From a virus: DNA of 21,487 bases. The stretch is from positions 1 to 21,487 of the IMG/VR virus record IMGVR_UViG_3300045286_000168; one strand, written 5' to 3'. Every line of letters starts with the position of its first letter. The stretch's first letter is position 1. This document shows, piece by piece, positions 1 through 7,633 of this stretch. A program made the translations under genes and the position numbers. Under the pieces are notes generated by a model. It was not told where the DNA came from and made no database searches. It saw only the letters and a list, made by a program, of their open reading frames with translations.

Positions 1-63
1 CCCCCGCAGGAGGTGGCAAGTTCGGAGACTCGCGCCGCAAAAAAGACCCCGGGACGGCTGTGA
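1..63 (+). CDS. C-terminal end of an upstream gene (partial)
   Basis: The first reading frame is open from the window edge to a TGA at 61-63, giving 20 residues that end in AAKKTPGRL. The stop lies only 3 bases before the start of the small terminase gene, the spacing expected of an operon. The tail is basic and has no recognisable motif. The piece is too short to assign a function, and an open frame this short could be chance. Confidence 0.35.
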   Translation, partial: PPQEVASSETRAAKKTPGRL

Positions 64-66
64 GCC

Positions 67-510
67 ATGGCGAGAGCAAGCCGTCGGAAAGCGACGCACC
101 GGCGGCCGCTGCCCCGCAAGCGTCCTCCAGGGGCGCCTCGGGTCGAGATCGACCTGCGGCGCGTGGCCAAGCTGCGGCGCACGGGCCTCGATACCGTCGC
201 CGAGATCGCGCGGGTGATGGCCGTCCCGAAGCAGACGCTCCTCAACGCCCAGCACGCCGAAGAGGTGCGAGCTGCGATGGACGAGGGGCGGGCCCAGGCG
301 AAGCTCGACGCCCTCCAGGAGTACCAGCGAGCCATCAAGCGTGGCAACGGCAACCTCACCGGGCTCCTGATCTTCAAGATGAAGCAGTTCGGCTGGACCG
401 ATCGCGTGGCGGCCGATGGCGAGATCGAAGTGAACGAAGGCGTGCGTGACCGGATTCGCGAGGCGGTGCTGAAGCTGCAGGCGAAGTGGAAGCACGAGGA
501 CCGCGCGTGA
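67..510 (+). CDS. terS: Terminase small subunit
   Basis: This 147-residue protein probably recognises phage DNA and hands it to the large terminase during packaging. The N-terminus (residues 1-25) is very basic. Residues about 40-62 look like a helix-turn-helix (TVAEIARVMAVPKQTLLNA). The stretch LIFKMKQFGWTDR near residues 99-111 resembles the ending of the HTH segment in many phage small terminases. The length is usual for the family. The assignment rests on these features and on the position directly before the large subunit, whose GTG start overlaps this gene's stop by 4 bases. The ATG at 67 follows the upstream TGA closely; no strong ribosome binding site is seen. Confidence 0.8.
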   Translation: MARASRRKATHRRPLPRKRPPGAPRVEIDLRRVAKLRRTGLDTVAEIARVMAVPKQTLLNAQHAEEVRAAMDEGRAQAKLDALQEYQRAIKRGNGNLTGLLIFKMKQFGWTDRVAADGEIEVNEGVRDRIREAVLKLQAKWKHEDRA

Positions 511-2021
511 GGGCGCGGCCGCAATTCCCCGAATCGGGGCCCGTGCTGCCATTCCTCGCGCGGCTCGGGGGGGCCGAGCTCACGGAGCTCCTCGAATCGG
601 TCTCCCTCGAGGACCTTGCCGAGCTTGCCGACCGCGAGGCCTACGACTGGAGGCTCTTCGCCCGCATCGAACAGCTCCCACCGCCTGGGGACTGGCGCGT
701 GTGGGGGATGCAGGCCGGCCGCGGTGGCGGAAAGACGAAGGCCGGCGCGAGCTGGGTAGTCGAGATCGCCGAAGCCCATCCGGGGTGTCGCATCGGCCTC
801 TTTGGACCGACGGCCGCGAAGGTGCGCGACGTTATGGTCGAAGACCCTGAATCCGGAGTCCTTGCCTGCGCGCCGCCGCGGCTGCGGGCGAAGTACGAGC
901 CCACCAAGCGTCGGGTGACCTTCGAAGCGATCGGCACCCGGTGCATCACCTACAGCGCCGACAATCCCGACCAGAGCCGCGGCGCGAACCTGCACTTCGG
1001 ATGGGCGGACGAGGTCGCGGAGTGGGCCGACCCGGAGGCCTGGTCGAACCTCGACATGGCCCTGCGGAAGGCGAAGCACGGCATTCGGCCGCGCATCGCC
1101 GTCACCACGACTCCGCGCCCGACCGCCTTGATCCGAGAGATCTTCCAGGGCCCCAAGGGGCCCGACGAGCGCCGCGCGCCCGTGAAGTGGCAGCTCCTGC
1201 GGCCCGAGCTCGGGACCCTGCCCCCGGCCTACATCGCCTGGCCGACGCAGGACACCGTCGTCACGCGGTGGCCGACGGAGGCGAATCGATCAAACCTCGC
1301 CGCGGACTTCTTGCGCCGGATGCGTGACCGCTACGCCGGCACGCGGCTCGGCCGCCAGGAGCTCGAGGCGGAGATCCTCGAGGATGTCGCCGGCGCCCTC
1401 TTCAAGCTCGCGGTCATCGACCGGCACCGGGTGCTGCTCGAGGCGTGCCCGAGGCTCGATCGTCTCGTCGTCTCGGTCGATCCATCGCACTCGGAGAGCG
1501 GCGCCAACGACGCCTGCGGGATCGTCGTCGTCGGAGGCACGGCCAGCGATCGCCATGCCTACGTCCGGGCGGACCGCTCGCTCAACGCCTCGCCCTACGA
1601 ATGGGGTCTGGCTGCCGTGAAGGCCTACGACGAGTTTCGCGCGGATCTGATCGTCTACGAGAGCAACGCCTCACCAGGTCGGCCCGACGTCGTCGCCGAC
1701 GTGATCCGCACGGTCGACCCGCACGGTCGCATCCGCTGGCAGGGCATCCACGCCTCTCGTGACAAGCACAGCCGCGCCGACCCGGTGTCGGCGCTGTACG
1801 AGAAGGGCCGGGTCCACCACGTGGGCGACCCCGCGCGTCCCGACCATCTGGCGCTGCTCGAGGACGAGATGATCTCGTGGGACCCGTTCGATCCGCGGCG
1901 CAGCTCACCGAATCGACTCGACGCGCTCGTCCACGGCGTGACCTTCCTGCTGCTGCAAGCACCAGCGTCTCCTGCGCCGCCCGTGTCGATCGGAACTCGG
2001 CCGAGTCCCTGGAGGACCTGA
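507..2021 (+). CDS. terL: Terminase large subunit (ATPase and nuclease)
   Basis: The protein (504 residues) is the packaging motor that translocates DNA into the prohead and cuts it. The N-terminal ATPase has a Walker A (GRGGGKT, about residues 71-77), a Walker B (GWADE, about 165-169) and a coupling-like VTTTPRP segment. The C-terminal RNase H-like nuclease shows SVDPS (Asp about 325), YESNASPG (about 384) and NRLDALVHG (Asp about 471), the three acidic positions expected. I chose the GTG at 507 rather than the in-frame GTG at 486 because GAGGA at 496-500 lies 6 bases before it and it forms a GTGA overlap with the terS stop. It looks intact and of normal length, and the portal gene follows 4 bases later. 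Confidence 0.95.
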   Translation: MRARPQFPESGPVLPFLARLGGAELTELLESVSLEDLAELADREAYDWRLFARIEQLPPPGDWRVWGMQAGRGGGKTKAGASWVVEIAEAHPGCRIGLFGPTAAKVRDVMVEDPESGVLACAPPRLRAKYEPTKRRVTFEAIGTRCITYSADNPDQSRGANLHFGWADEVAEWADPEAWSNLDMALRKAKHGIRPRIAVTTTPRPTALIREIFQGPKGPDERRAPVKWQLLRPELGTLPPAYIAWPTQDTVVTRWPTEANRSNLAADFLRRMRDRYAGTRLGRQELEAEILEDVAGALFKLAVIDRHRVLLEACPRLDRLVVSVDPSHSESGANDACGIVVVGGTASDRHAYVRADRSLNASPYEWGLAAVKAYDEFRADLIVYESNASPGRPDVVADVIRTVDPHGRIRWQGIHASRDKHSRADPVSALYEKGRVHHVGDPARPDHLALLEDEMISWDPFDPRRSSPNRLDALVHGVTFLLLQAPASPAPPVSIGTRPSPWRT

Positions 2022-2025
2022 CACC

Positions 2026-3390
2026 ATGGCCACCCCGACCGTCCCCCTCGGAGAGTTCGGGACCACCGGCCTGCGCCGGTGGGCCGGCTTCATCCGCGAG
2101 GAGTTCCTCGCCCAGCTCCAGGGTGCCCGCGGGATGCGCGTCTACCGCGAGATGCGCGACAACTCCGCGATCGTCGGCGCCTGCCTCGCGGCGATCGAGA
2201 TGCTGATCCGGCAGGTCTCCTGGTCGGTCGCACCCTTCAGCGAGGAGAGCGCCGACCGAGACCGCGCGGAGTTCCTCGAGACGTGTCTCTCCGACATGTC
2301 GTTCACCTGGGCCGACACGATCAGCGAGCACCTGACGATGCTGCCCTACGGCTTCGCCTTCCACGAGCTCGTCTACAAGATCCGCGGCGGCGACGTCAAC
2401 GACCCAGCCCGGCGCTCGCGGTACAGCGACGGGCGCGTCGGGTGGCGGAAGATTCCCCTCCGGGGACAGGACACGCTCGACCCCGTCCTACCCTGGGTCC
2501 TCGATGCCAACGGCGGCATCCAGGGGATGCGCCAGTTGGCGCCGCCCGACTACCGCACGCGCGAGATCCCGATCGACAAGGCCCTCCTGTTCCGCGCGCG
2601 CACGGAGAAGAACAACCCCGAGGGCCGGTCCGTGCTCCGCAACGCCTACTTCTCCTGGTACTTCTCGAAGAAGATCGCGGAAATCGAGGGCATTGGGATC
2701 GCCCGCGACCTGACGGGCATCCCGATCGGCTGGATTCCCCTGGAGTGTTTCGGGGCGGACGCGACGGCGAACGCCAAGGCGACGAAGACGATGATGGAGT
2801 CGATCGTCACCACCGTGGCTCGGGACGAGCAGGAGGGCCTCGTCCTGCCGCTCGACTACGTCGCCGGCACCTCGAACAAGCGCTTCGACCTGACGCTGCT
2901 GAGCTCGGGCGGGAAGCGCCAGTTCGACACGAACACCATCACCGAGAGGTACGAACGTCGGATCGCCATGACCATGCTCGCCGACTTCGTGCTGATGGGG
3001 CACGAGCAGGTCGGCTCCTTCGCCCTCTCGAGCGATAAGACAGCCCTCTTCGCGGTCGCGCTCGGCGGTTGGCTGGACTCAATAACCGAGACCTACAACA
3101 CGCATGCGATCCCCCGCCTGGTGCGCCTGAACGGCTGGCCCACCGACCGTTGCCCTCGACTCCAGCACGGGGACATCGAGGCCCCGAACCTCGCGGCCCT
3201 CGGGGACTACATCTCCAAGTGCTACGGCGCGGGCTTCCAGTGGGATTGGGACGCTGGAGTGGACGCCCACCTGCGGCGCGTCGCCGGACTGCCGAAGCCC
3301 GGCAAGCGCCCGCCCGCGGCGCCGGTCGAAGAGCCGGCCGAACCCCCGGAGCCAACGGAACCCGGCGAAGCGCCGCCGGCCGAGGAGTAG
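2026..3390 (+). CDS. Portal protein (DUF935 / Mu gp29-like)
   Basis: This 454-residue protein should form the dodecameric ring at the unique capsid vertex through which DNA enters. It resembles the DUF935 portal family: a conserved GFAFHELVYK motif near residue 110, a middle segment running from NPEGRSVLRNAYFSWYFSKK, and an ERYERRIAMTMLADFVLMG helix around residues 306-324. The last 40 residues are a Pro/Glu-rich, probably disordered tail. GGAGGA at 2011-2016 lies 9 bases before the ATG. The position between the large terminase and the maturation protease is the standard one for a portal. The family name is from recognition of sequence pattern, not from a search. Confidence 0.88.
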   Translation: MATPTVPLGEFGTTGLRRWAGFIREEFLAQLQGARGMRVYREMRDNSAIVGACLAAIEMLIRQVSWSVAPFSEESADRDRAEFLETCLSDMSFTWADTISEHLTMLPYGFAFHELVYKIRGGDVNDPARRSRYSDGRVGWRKIPLRGQDTLDPVLPWVLDANGGIQGMRQLAPPDYRTREIPIDKALLFRARTEKNNPEGRSVLRNAYFSWYFSKKIAEIEGIGIARDLTGIPIGWIPLECFGADATANAKATKTMMESIVTTVARDEQEGLVLPLDYVAGTSNKRFDLTLLSSGGKRQFDTNTITERYERRIAMTMLADFVLMGHEQVGSFALSSDKTALFAVALGGWLDSITETYNTHAIPRLVRLNGWPTDRCPRLQHGDIEAPNLAALGDYISKCYGAGFQWDWDAGVDAHLRRVAGLPKPGKRPPAAPVEEPAEPPEPTEPGEAPPAEE

Positions 3391-3394
3391 GGTC

Positions 3395-3646
3395 GTGACG
3401 CCAGAGGAGATCGGCGCCCGGCTCGAGCCAGGGCAGCCGCCCCTCCGGGTGGGCGAGCTGGCGGAGCTCGTGGGCTATTCGGAGCGCTGGGTGCAGAAGC
3501 TGATGGACGAGAAGATCCTGATCTTCGTTCAGGTCCGCCCGGGCACGGAGCGGCGCGTGCCGGTCGAGGCGGCGGCGCGTCTTGCGGCTCAGCTGCGCCT
3601 CATCGCCAGCTCGGCGCGGGAGCCCCTGGACGACCCAGAGCGATAA
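3395..3646 (+). CDS. Small helix-turn-helix protein
   Basis: This 83-residue protein starts at a GTG, with GAGGAG at 3382-3387, 7 bases upstream and inside the end of the portal gene, so the two are translationally close. Residues 22-50 (VGELAELVGYSERWVQKLMD) form a helix-turn-helix of the MerR/excisionase-like type, followed by a short basic wing (RPGTERRVPVEAAARL). Such proteins bind DNA as excisionases or small regulators, but here it sits inside the structural operon between portal and protease. It could be a packaging accessory, a second terminase-like DNA-binding factor, or a regulator of late genes. Only the fold is supported. Confidence 0.7.
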   Translation: MTPEEIGARLEPGQPPLRVGELAELVGYSERWVQKLMDEKILIFVQVRPGTERRVPVEAAARLAAQLRLIASSAREPLDDPER

Positions 3647-3705
3647 CCGCCAGGCCGTTCCCCCGCACCTCGCCACGAAAAGGACGCAAAGCACGCACTA
3701 TACGG
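3647..3705 (+). other. Short non-coding break in the late operon
   Basis: These 59 bases are the longest break in the head module and are less GC-rich toward the 3' end (around 3675-3705) than the surrounding genes. No convincing ribosome binding site or sigma-70 promoter is visible. The 10-mer GGACGCAAAG at 3682-3691 is the reverse complement of bases 19892-19901, part of the proposed integrase arm repeat, which may be chance. Confidence 0.3.
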
Positions 3706-5073
3706 ATGAGTGCTTGCGCCGCCAGCGCACCGCGCGCCACTCTTGCCGTCGTGAAGGATGCCGTCACCGGCTGCCGACCCGATCAGCTCTTCGGCCTCTG
3801 GGCGATCGAGGAGACCCGCTTCGCGCGGATGGTGGATCTGGTGCGGGGCGTGGACCTCGAGAAGCTGCGGGCCGAGTCGCAGGCGGCAGCGGACAAGGCT
3901 GCCGGCCGTCCGCTGTATCAGCTGCGGCAGGACGGGATCGCACTCATCGAGGTTTCCGGGCCCATGACGAAGTACCCGACGAGCTTGCAGGCCCTGCTCG
4001 GCGGCACCTCGACGTTGCGCACCCGGGATGCGCTGCGCGCGGCCGCGCGGGACCCCGAGGTCCTCGGCGTCATGCTCGTGATCGACAGCCCTGGAGGCAC
4101 GGTCAGCGGCAGCTTCGACCTCGGCGAGGACGTGGCGAAGGTCGCCGAGCGGAAGCCGGTGCACGCCTACGCCTGGGATCTCATGGCTTCCGCCGCCCTT
4201 CTGGCCGGCGTCGGCGCGCGCAAGGTGTGGGCCAACACCAACGCCGAGGTCGGTTCGATCGGCGTCTACAGCGTGGTCGAGGACACCTCCGGCGTCTACG
4301 ACAAGGCCGGCGTCAAGGTCCACGTGATCTCGAGCGCTCCTCCGATCAAGGGCGCCGGCGTCGACGGGACACAGGTCACCCCGGAGCAGCTCGCCGAGTG
4401 GAAGCGGCGCGTGGACGACCTGGCGCAGCTCTTCGTCGCAGACGTCGCCAAGCGGCGCCGGATGCCGAAGGAGAAGGCGCAGGCCCTCGCCACGGGCCAG
4501 GTTTGGGTGGCGGACAAGGCCCGAGAACTCGGGCTGATCGACGGCGTGCTGTCGCTCGACGACGCGATCGCGCGCTTGAGGAGTGAAGCAATGGCAGAAC
4601 AGGAAGCCGCCGCCGCCCTGGCGATGGCGGCCGAGGCCGAGCAGAAGATGGAGGCCGAGAAGGCCGGGCGCGAGAAGGCCGAGCGCGAGCTCGCCGACAT
4701 GAAGACGCGCCTGAAGGGGCTCGAGGACGAGAAGCGCCGCGGGCGGTTCGCGGCGGACGCGGCCGCCGTGGGCGCGCCGGCGGACTTCGGCCCCGTGCTC
4801 GACGCGATCGAGGGCGCGGCCGGCAGCGCCGTCTACGAGAAGCTGCTGACGCAGTTCCGCGCCTACCAGGCCCAGGTGGCGACCGGGGCGCTCTTCATCG
4901 AGAAGGGCACGGCAGGCGCCTCCGCGGGCGAGTCCGACTTCGAGGCCGCTGCCCGCGCGAAGGTGGCGTCCGGCGCGGCCAAGACGCTCACGGAGGCCTA
5001 TCGGATGGTCTCCAAGGAGAACCCCAAGGCCTACGAAGAGCACGCCGAGCGCGTGCGGAAGGGAGCTGCGTAA
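3706..5073 (+). CDS. Prohead maturation protease (S49/SppA fold) with C-terminal scaffold
   Basis: The 455-residue protein fuses a ClpP-fold serine protease to a scaffolding region, as in the lambda C protein. Residues about 75-290 carry the S49 signature: VIDSPGGTVSG (about 125), the nucleophile region DLMASAALLAG with Ser162, and a downstream Lys215 in PPIKGAG that matches the position of the general-base lysine of S49 enzymes. From about residue 296 comes an Ala/Glu/Lys-rich coiled coil, then a region that probably acts as scaffold. It would assemble with and then cleave capsid precursors. The start is uncertain, because the ATG at 3706 lacks a clear ribosome binding site. An internal start at 4591 would give the scaffold alone. 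Confidence 0.88.
   Translation: MSACAASAPRATLAVVKDAVTGCRPDQLFGLWAIEETRFARMVDLVRGVDLEKLRAESQAAADKAAGRPLYQLRQDGIALIEVSGPMTKYPTSLQALLGGTSTLRTRDALRAAARDPEVLGVMLVIDSPGGTVSGSFDLGEDVAKVAERKPVHAYAWDLMASAALLAGVGARKVWANTNAEVGSIGVYSVVEDTSGVYDKAGVKVHVISSAPPIKGAGVDGTQVTPEQLAEWKRRVDDLAQLFVADVAKRRRMPKEKAQALATGQVWVADKARELGLIDGVLSLDDAIARLRSEAMAEQEAAAALAMAAEAEQKMEAEKAGREKAERELADMKTRLKGLEDEKRRGRFAADAAAVGAPADFGPVLDAIEGAAGSAVYEKLLTQFRAYQAQVATGALFIEKGTAGASAGESDFEAAARAKVASGAAKTLTEAYRMVSKENPKAYEEHAERVRKGAA
4591..5073 (+). CDS. Probable nested scaffold protein (internal start in protease gene)
   Basis: An in-frame ATG at 4591 (residue 296 of the protease) is preceded by GAGGAG at 4578-4583 with a 7-base spacer, a better initiation site than that of the full-length gene. 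Initiation there would yield a 160-residue protein starting MAEQEAAAALAMAAEAEQ: a highly charged coiled coil (to about residue 50) followed by the same C-terminal domain. This is the arrangement of lambda C and Nu3, where the scaffold is made separately and in excess. The ribosome binding site and frame are seen directly; use of the start is inference. Confidence 0.6.
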   Translation: MAEQEAAAALAMAAEAEQKMEAEKAGREKAERELADMKTRLKGLEDEKRRGRFAADAAAVGAPADFGPVLDAIEGAAGSAVYEKLLTQFRAYQAQVATGALFIEKGTAGASAGESDFEAAARAKVASGAAKTLTEAYRMVSKENPKAYEEHAERVRKGAA

Positions 5074-5077
5074 AACC

Positions 5078-5470
5078 ATGGCGTACGAGATCCCCGGTCT
5101 CGTCATCACCCTGCCCGCCGCCGGCGATCTGAGCGCCGGGCAGTACAAGTTCGTCGAGCTCAACAGCTCGGGCCAGGTGGCGATCTGCGACGCCGTCACC
5201 GACATCCCCGTGGGCGTGCTCCAGAACAAGCCCGCCGCGGCGGGCGCCGCGGCCGAGGTCATGGTCATGGGCGTGAGCAAGGTCCAGGGCGACGCCGACC
5301 TGACGAAGGGCAACCAGATCGGCACGAGCGCGGACGGCCAGGCCGCCGCCTACGCGGCCGGGACCGATACGACGAAGTACATCGTCGGCCAGGTGCTCGA
5401 GGACAACGCCGCGGCCGGCGGGCTGATCACGGCGATCATCAACTGCGCGAACCCGCACCGCGCGGCGTAA
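5078..5470 (+). CDS. Head decoration protein (DUF2190-like)
   Basis: This 130-residue Ala/Gly-rich protein has the look of the DUF2190 / phage capsid cement family: a small beta-rich fold with ITLPAAGDLSAGQYKFVEL at the N-terminus, an IPVGVLQNKPAAAGAAAEV turn near residues 45-65 and a C-terminal GQVLEDNAAAGGLI segment. Such proteins bind the outside of the expanded capsid and stabilise it. The gene lies directly between the protease/scaffold and the major capsid protein, the usual place for it. The ATG has a modest GGGAG 12 bases upstream. Confidence 0.8.
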   Translation: MAYEIPGLVITLPAAGDLSAGQYKFVELNSSGQVAICDAVTDIPVGVLQNKPAAAGAAAEVMVMGVSKVQGDADLTKGNQIGTSADGQAAAYAAGTDTTKYIVGQVLEDNAAAGGLITAIINCANPHRAA

Positions 5471-5482
5471 CGGAGGAAGAAG

Positions 5483-6442
5483 ATGCCTCAGCCGACGCAA
5501 ACCGACGTCCACGTCGATCGGCCCCTCACCAACGTCTCGGTCGCCTACATCCAGTCGCAGGACGGCTTCGTCGCTTCGAAGGTGTTCCCGATGGTGCCGG
5601 TGGCGAAGCAGACGGACAAGTACTTCACCTACACCAAGAACGACTGGTTCCGGGACGAGGCCAAGATCCGCGCCGACGCGGTCGAGAGCGCGGGGAGCGG
5701 CTACGGCGTCGGGACCGCGGCCTACTCCTGCGACGTCTTCGCGTTCCACAAGGACGTGGGCGCCCAGGTGCGCGCCAACAGCGACTCGCCCCTCGACCCC
5801 GACGCCGACGCCGCGCGCTTCGTCACGCAGCGCCTGCTGCTGCGCAAGGAGATCCAGTGGGTCTCCGACTGCTTCGGCACCTCGATCTGGGGCACCGACG
5901 CCACCCCGGCCAACCTCTGGGACAACTACGCGACCTCCGACCCGTTCGCCGACATCGAGACCGGCAAGCGGACGGTCCTGTTGAACACCGGCTTCGAGCC
6001 GAACACCCTCGTGCTCGGCTATGACGTCTGGCGCTTCCTCAAGCAGCATCCGGACCTCCTCGACCGGCTCGGTATCGGCGGCAGCGTGACCGAGGTCCGC
6101 CGGATCACCCCGCAGATCCTGGCGGCGGCGCTCGAGGTGGACAACGTCTACATCGCCAAGGCGGTGAAGGCGACGAACGTGGAAGCCGAGACGGCCGCCT
6201 ACGCGTTCACGCACGGCAAGAACGCGCTGCTGTGCTACGTCAACCCCAACCCGGGCTTGCTGGCCCCCTCCGCCGGCTACACCTTCGCGTGGACGGGCTT
6301 CAACGGGATGGGCGCGGAGATCGCGATCTCGCGCTTCTACCTCGACGCCAAGAAGTGCGACCGGATCGAGGGCGAGGCCGCGTGGGACAACAAGGTCGTC
6401 GCCACCGACCTCGGCTACTTCTTCAGCGCCGTGGTGTCGTAA
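5483..6442 (+). CDS. Major capsid protein
   Basis: The 319-residue protein has features of an HK97-fold major capsid protein: an N-terminal region with FVASKVFPMVPVAKQTDKY, a middle helix region with FVTQRLLLRKEIQWVSD, and the well-conserved GFEPNTLVLGYDVW loop near residues 171-184 followed by LKQHPDLLDRL. It carries one of the best ribosome binding sites in the window (GGAGG at 5472-5476, 6 bases before the ATG), as expected for the most abundant virion protein. It lacks a long N-terminal delta domain, which agrees with a separate scaffold encoded at 4591-5073. Position after protease and decoration genes is canonical. Confidence 0.9.
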   Translation: MPQPTQTDVHVDRPLTNVSVAYIQSQDGFVASKVFPMVPVAKQTDKYFTYTKNDWFRDEAKIRADAVESAGSGYGVGTAAYSCDVFAFHKDVGAQVRANSDSPLDPDADAARFVTQRLLLRKEIQWVSDCFGTSIWGTDATPANLWDNYATSDPFADIETGKRTVLLNTGFEPNTLVLGYDVWRFLKQHPDLLDRLGIGGSVTEVRRITPQILAAALEVDNVYIAKAVKATNVEAETAAYAFTHGKNALLCYVNPNPGLLAPSAGYTFAWTGFNGMGAEIAISRFYLDAKKCDRIEGEAAWDNKVVATDLGYFFSAVVS

Positions 6443-6448
6443 GCCGCC

Positions 6449-6670
6449 ATGGCGAGCCCGACCCACGTCGTGACGCGTTCCTTCGGGGGGCCCGCGGGCC
6501 CCCTTCTCCCCGGCCAGGAAGTCGACGCGGCCGACTGGCGGAACACCGAGCTGCTCGTGAAGCGGCGGTTCCTGCGCCCGATCGAGCGACCGCAGACGCG
6601 CATTCCGACGCCCGCACCGATCGACGATCGCTCGCTGCCGGGTCGTCGGAAGAAGGGGGGCAACTCGTGA
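6449..6670 (+). CDS. Small hypothetical protein of the head module
   Basis: This 73-residue protein starts 6 bases after the capsid gene. It has a compact N-terminal half with GQEVDAADWRNTELLVKRRFLRP (a pattern common in small proteins that follow capsid genes) and a basic, Pro-rich tail ending RRKKGG. I do not recognise a defined family. Its stop overlaps the GTG of the next gene by 4 bases, so it is part of the same translational chain. A role as a small head or head-completion accessory is inferred from position only. Confidence 0.6.
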   Translation: MASPTHVVTRSFGGPAGPLLPGQEVDAADWRNTELLVKRRFLRPIERPQTRIPTPAPIDDRSLPGRRKKGGNS

Positions 6671-7131
6671 GCCTCAAGAAGTCGCGCCGCCCCATCGCCT
6701 CCCCCGAGACCGGCCTGCTCTACCGCGACGTCACCATCACGACGGCGCAACTCCTCGCCCTCAACGCGACACCGCAGGCAGTCGTCCCGGCGCCAGGCGC
6801 CGGCAAGTACCTCGAGTTCTGCGGCGCCGAGATCTACATGCCCTACAACTCGGCGGCCTACAACGGCATCGCCTCGGGCGAGGACTTGTCCATCAAGTAC
6901 ACCGACGGCTCCGGCGTCGAGGTCGGGCAGTGCGAGACCACCGGCTTCCTCGACCAGACCTCGAGCCAACGTCGCTTCGTGCGGCCGACGACCGCCGCAT
7001 CGGGCAACACCGCCATCGTCCCGGCCGCGAATGCGGCCCTGGTGATCTGCTTGCTCGTGGGCGAGATCGCAACGGGCGACTCCCCGCTCAAGGTCCGCAC
7101 CTTCTACCGAGTCCATACCGCGGTCGCGTGA
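6667..7131 (+). CDS. Putative virion structural protein, beta-rich
   Basis: The GTG at 6667 overlaps the previous stop (GTGA) and is preceded by GAAGAAGGGGGG, so I prefer it to any farther upstream start, which would run inside the capsid gene. The 154-residue protein has a LALNATPQAVVPAPGAGKYL motif (about residues 30-49) and alternating hydrophobic strands through to the C-terminal RTFYRVHTAV. This motif recurs in small phage structural proteins placed between capsid and connector genes and suggests a beta-sandwich, possibly a capsid fibre or decoration protein. No enzymatic motif is present. Its stop overlaps the next start by one base. Confidence 0.6.
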   Translation: MSLKKSRRPIASPETGLLYRDVTITTAQLLALNATPQAVVPAPGAGKYLEFCGAEIYMPYNSAAYNGIASGEDLSIKYTDGSGVEVGQCETTGFLDQTSSQRRFVRPTTAASGNTAIVPAANAALVICLLVGEIATGDSPLKVRTFYRVHTAVA

Positions 7132-7625
7132 TGCGCCGGCTCGCGCAGCTCGCTGCCGTCGTGGCCGCCCTCTGGCTCGCCCCGCCGGCCGTGGCAGCCA
7201 CGGTCCTCGTCGCCTCGGCGGCACGCACCACGAGCTCTACCGCCGCAGTCGCCGCGGGAGACATCGCGACGCTGCGCTCGGCGGTCTTCCTGCTGAATGT
7301 CACTGCAGCTGGGACCGATGCGGGGGACACGCTCGACGTGTACGTCCAGCAGTCCCCCGATGGCGGCACGACCTGGGACGACTTCGTCCACTTCACCCAG
7401 GTCCTCGGCAACGGCGGCGCGAAGAAGTACATCGCGACGTGGAACGGCACCGCCGCGGCCGAGAGCGAGATGAAGGCCCCCGCCGATGCAGCACTCGCCG
7501 CTGGCGTCCTGCAGGGGCCCATGACCACGACCTGGCGCGTGAAGTGGGTGATCGTGGACGCCGGCTCCAACGCGAACCAGACCTTCACGTTCTCGGTGTC
7601 CGTCGAGGGCGTGCGGGTCCGCTGA
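7131..7625 (+). CDS. Putative virion-module protein with a Sec signal peptide
   Basis: The ATG at 7131 overlaps the previous stop (TGATG). The 164-residue product begins MRRLAQLAAVVAALWLAPPA, with two Arg residues, a 13-residue hydrophobic core and an AVA-A cleavage motif: a textbook signal peptide, with predicted cleavage after about residue 22. The mature part has VQQSPDGGTTWDDFVHF and a beta-sandwich-like pattern similar to other small capsid or tail proteins, with no lipobox. An alternative GTG near residue 21 would remove the signal, but it has no clear ribosome binding site. Either a virion protein is exported or an exported protein is carried in the structural operon. Confidence 0.6.
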   Translation: MRRLAQLAAVVAALWLAPPAVAATVLVASAARTTSSTAAVAAGDIATLRSAVFLLNVTAAGTDAGDTLDVYVQQSPDGGTTWDDFVHFTQVLGNGGAKKYIATWNGTAAAESEMKAPADAALAAGVLQGPMTTTWRVKWVIVDAGSNANQTFTFSVSVEGVRVR

Positions 7626-7633
7626 GGCGGGGT

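Noticed and set aside
3589-5325. A 578-codon open frame on the - strand opposite the protease gene
   Set aside because: It is an antisense shadow of GC-ended codons. It has no recognisable motifs, and the + strand carries a clear S49 protease.
4988-6466. A 492-codon open frame on the - strand opposite the capsid gene
   Set aside because: Shadow of the decoration and capsid genes; the composition (Gly/Val/Arg/Asp repeats) is that of a reversed high-GC gene.
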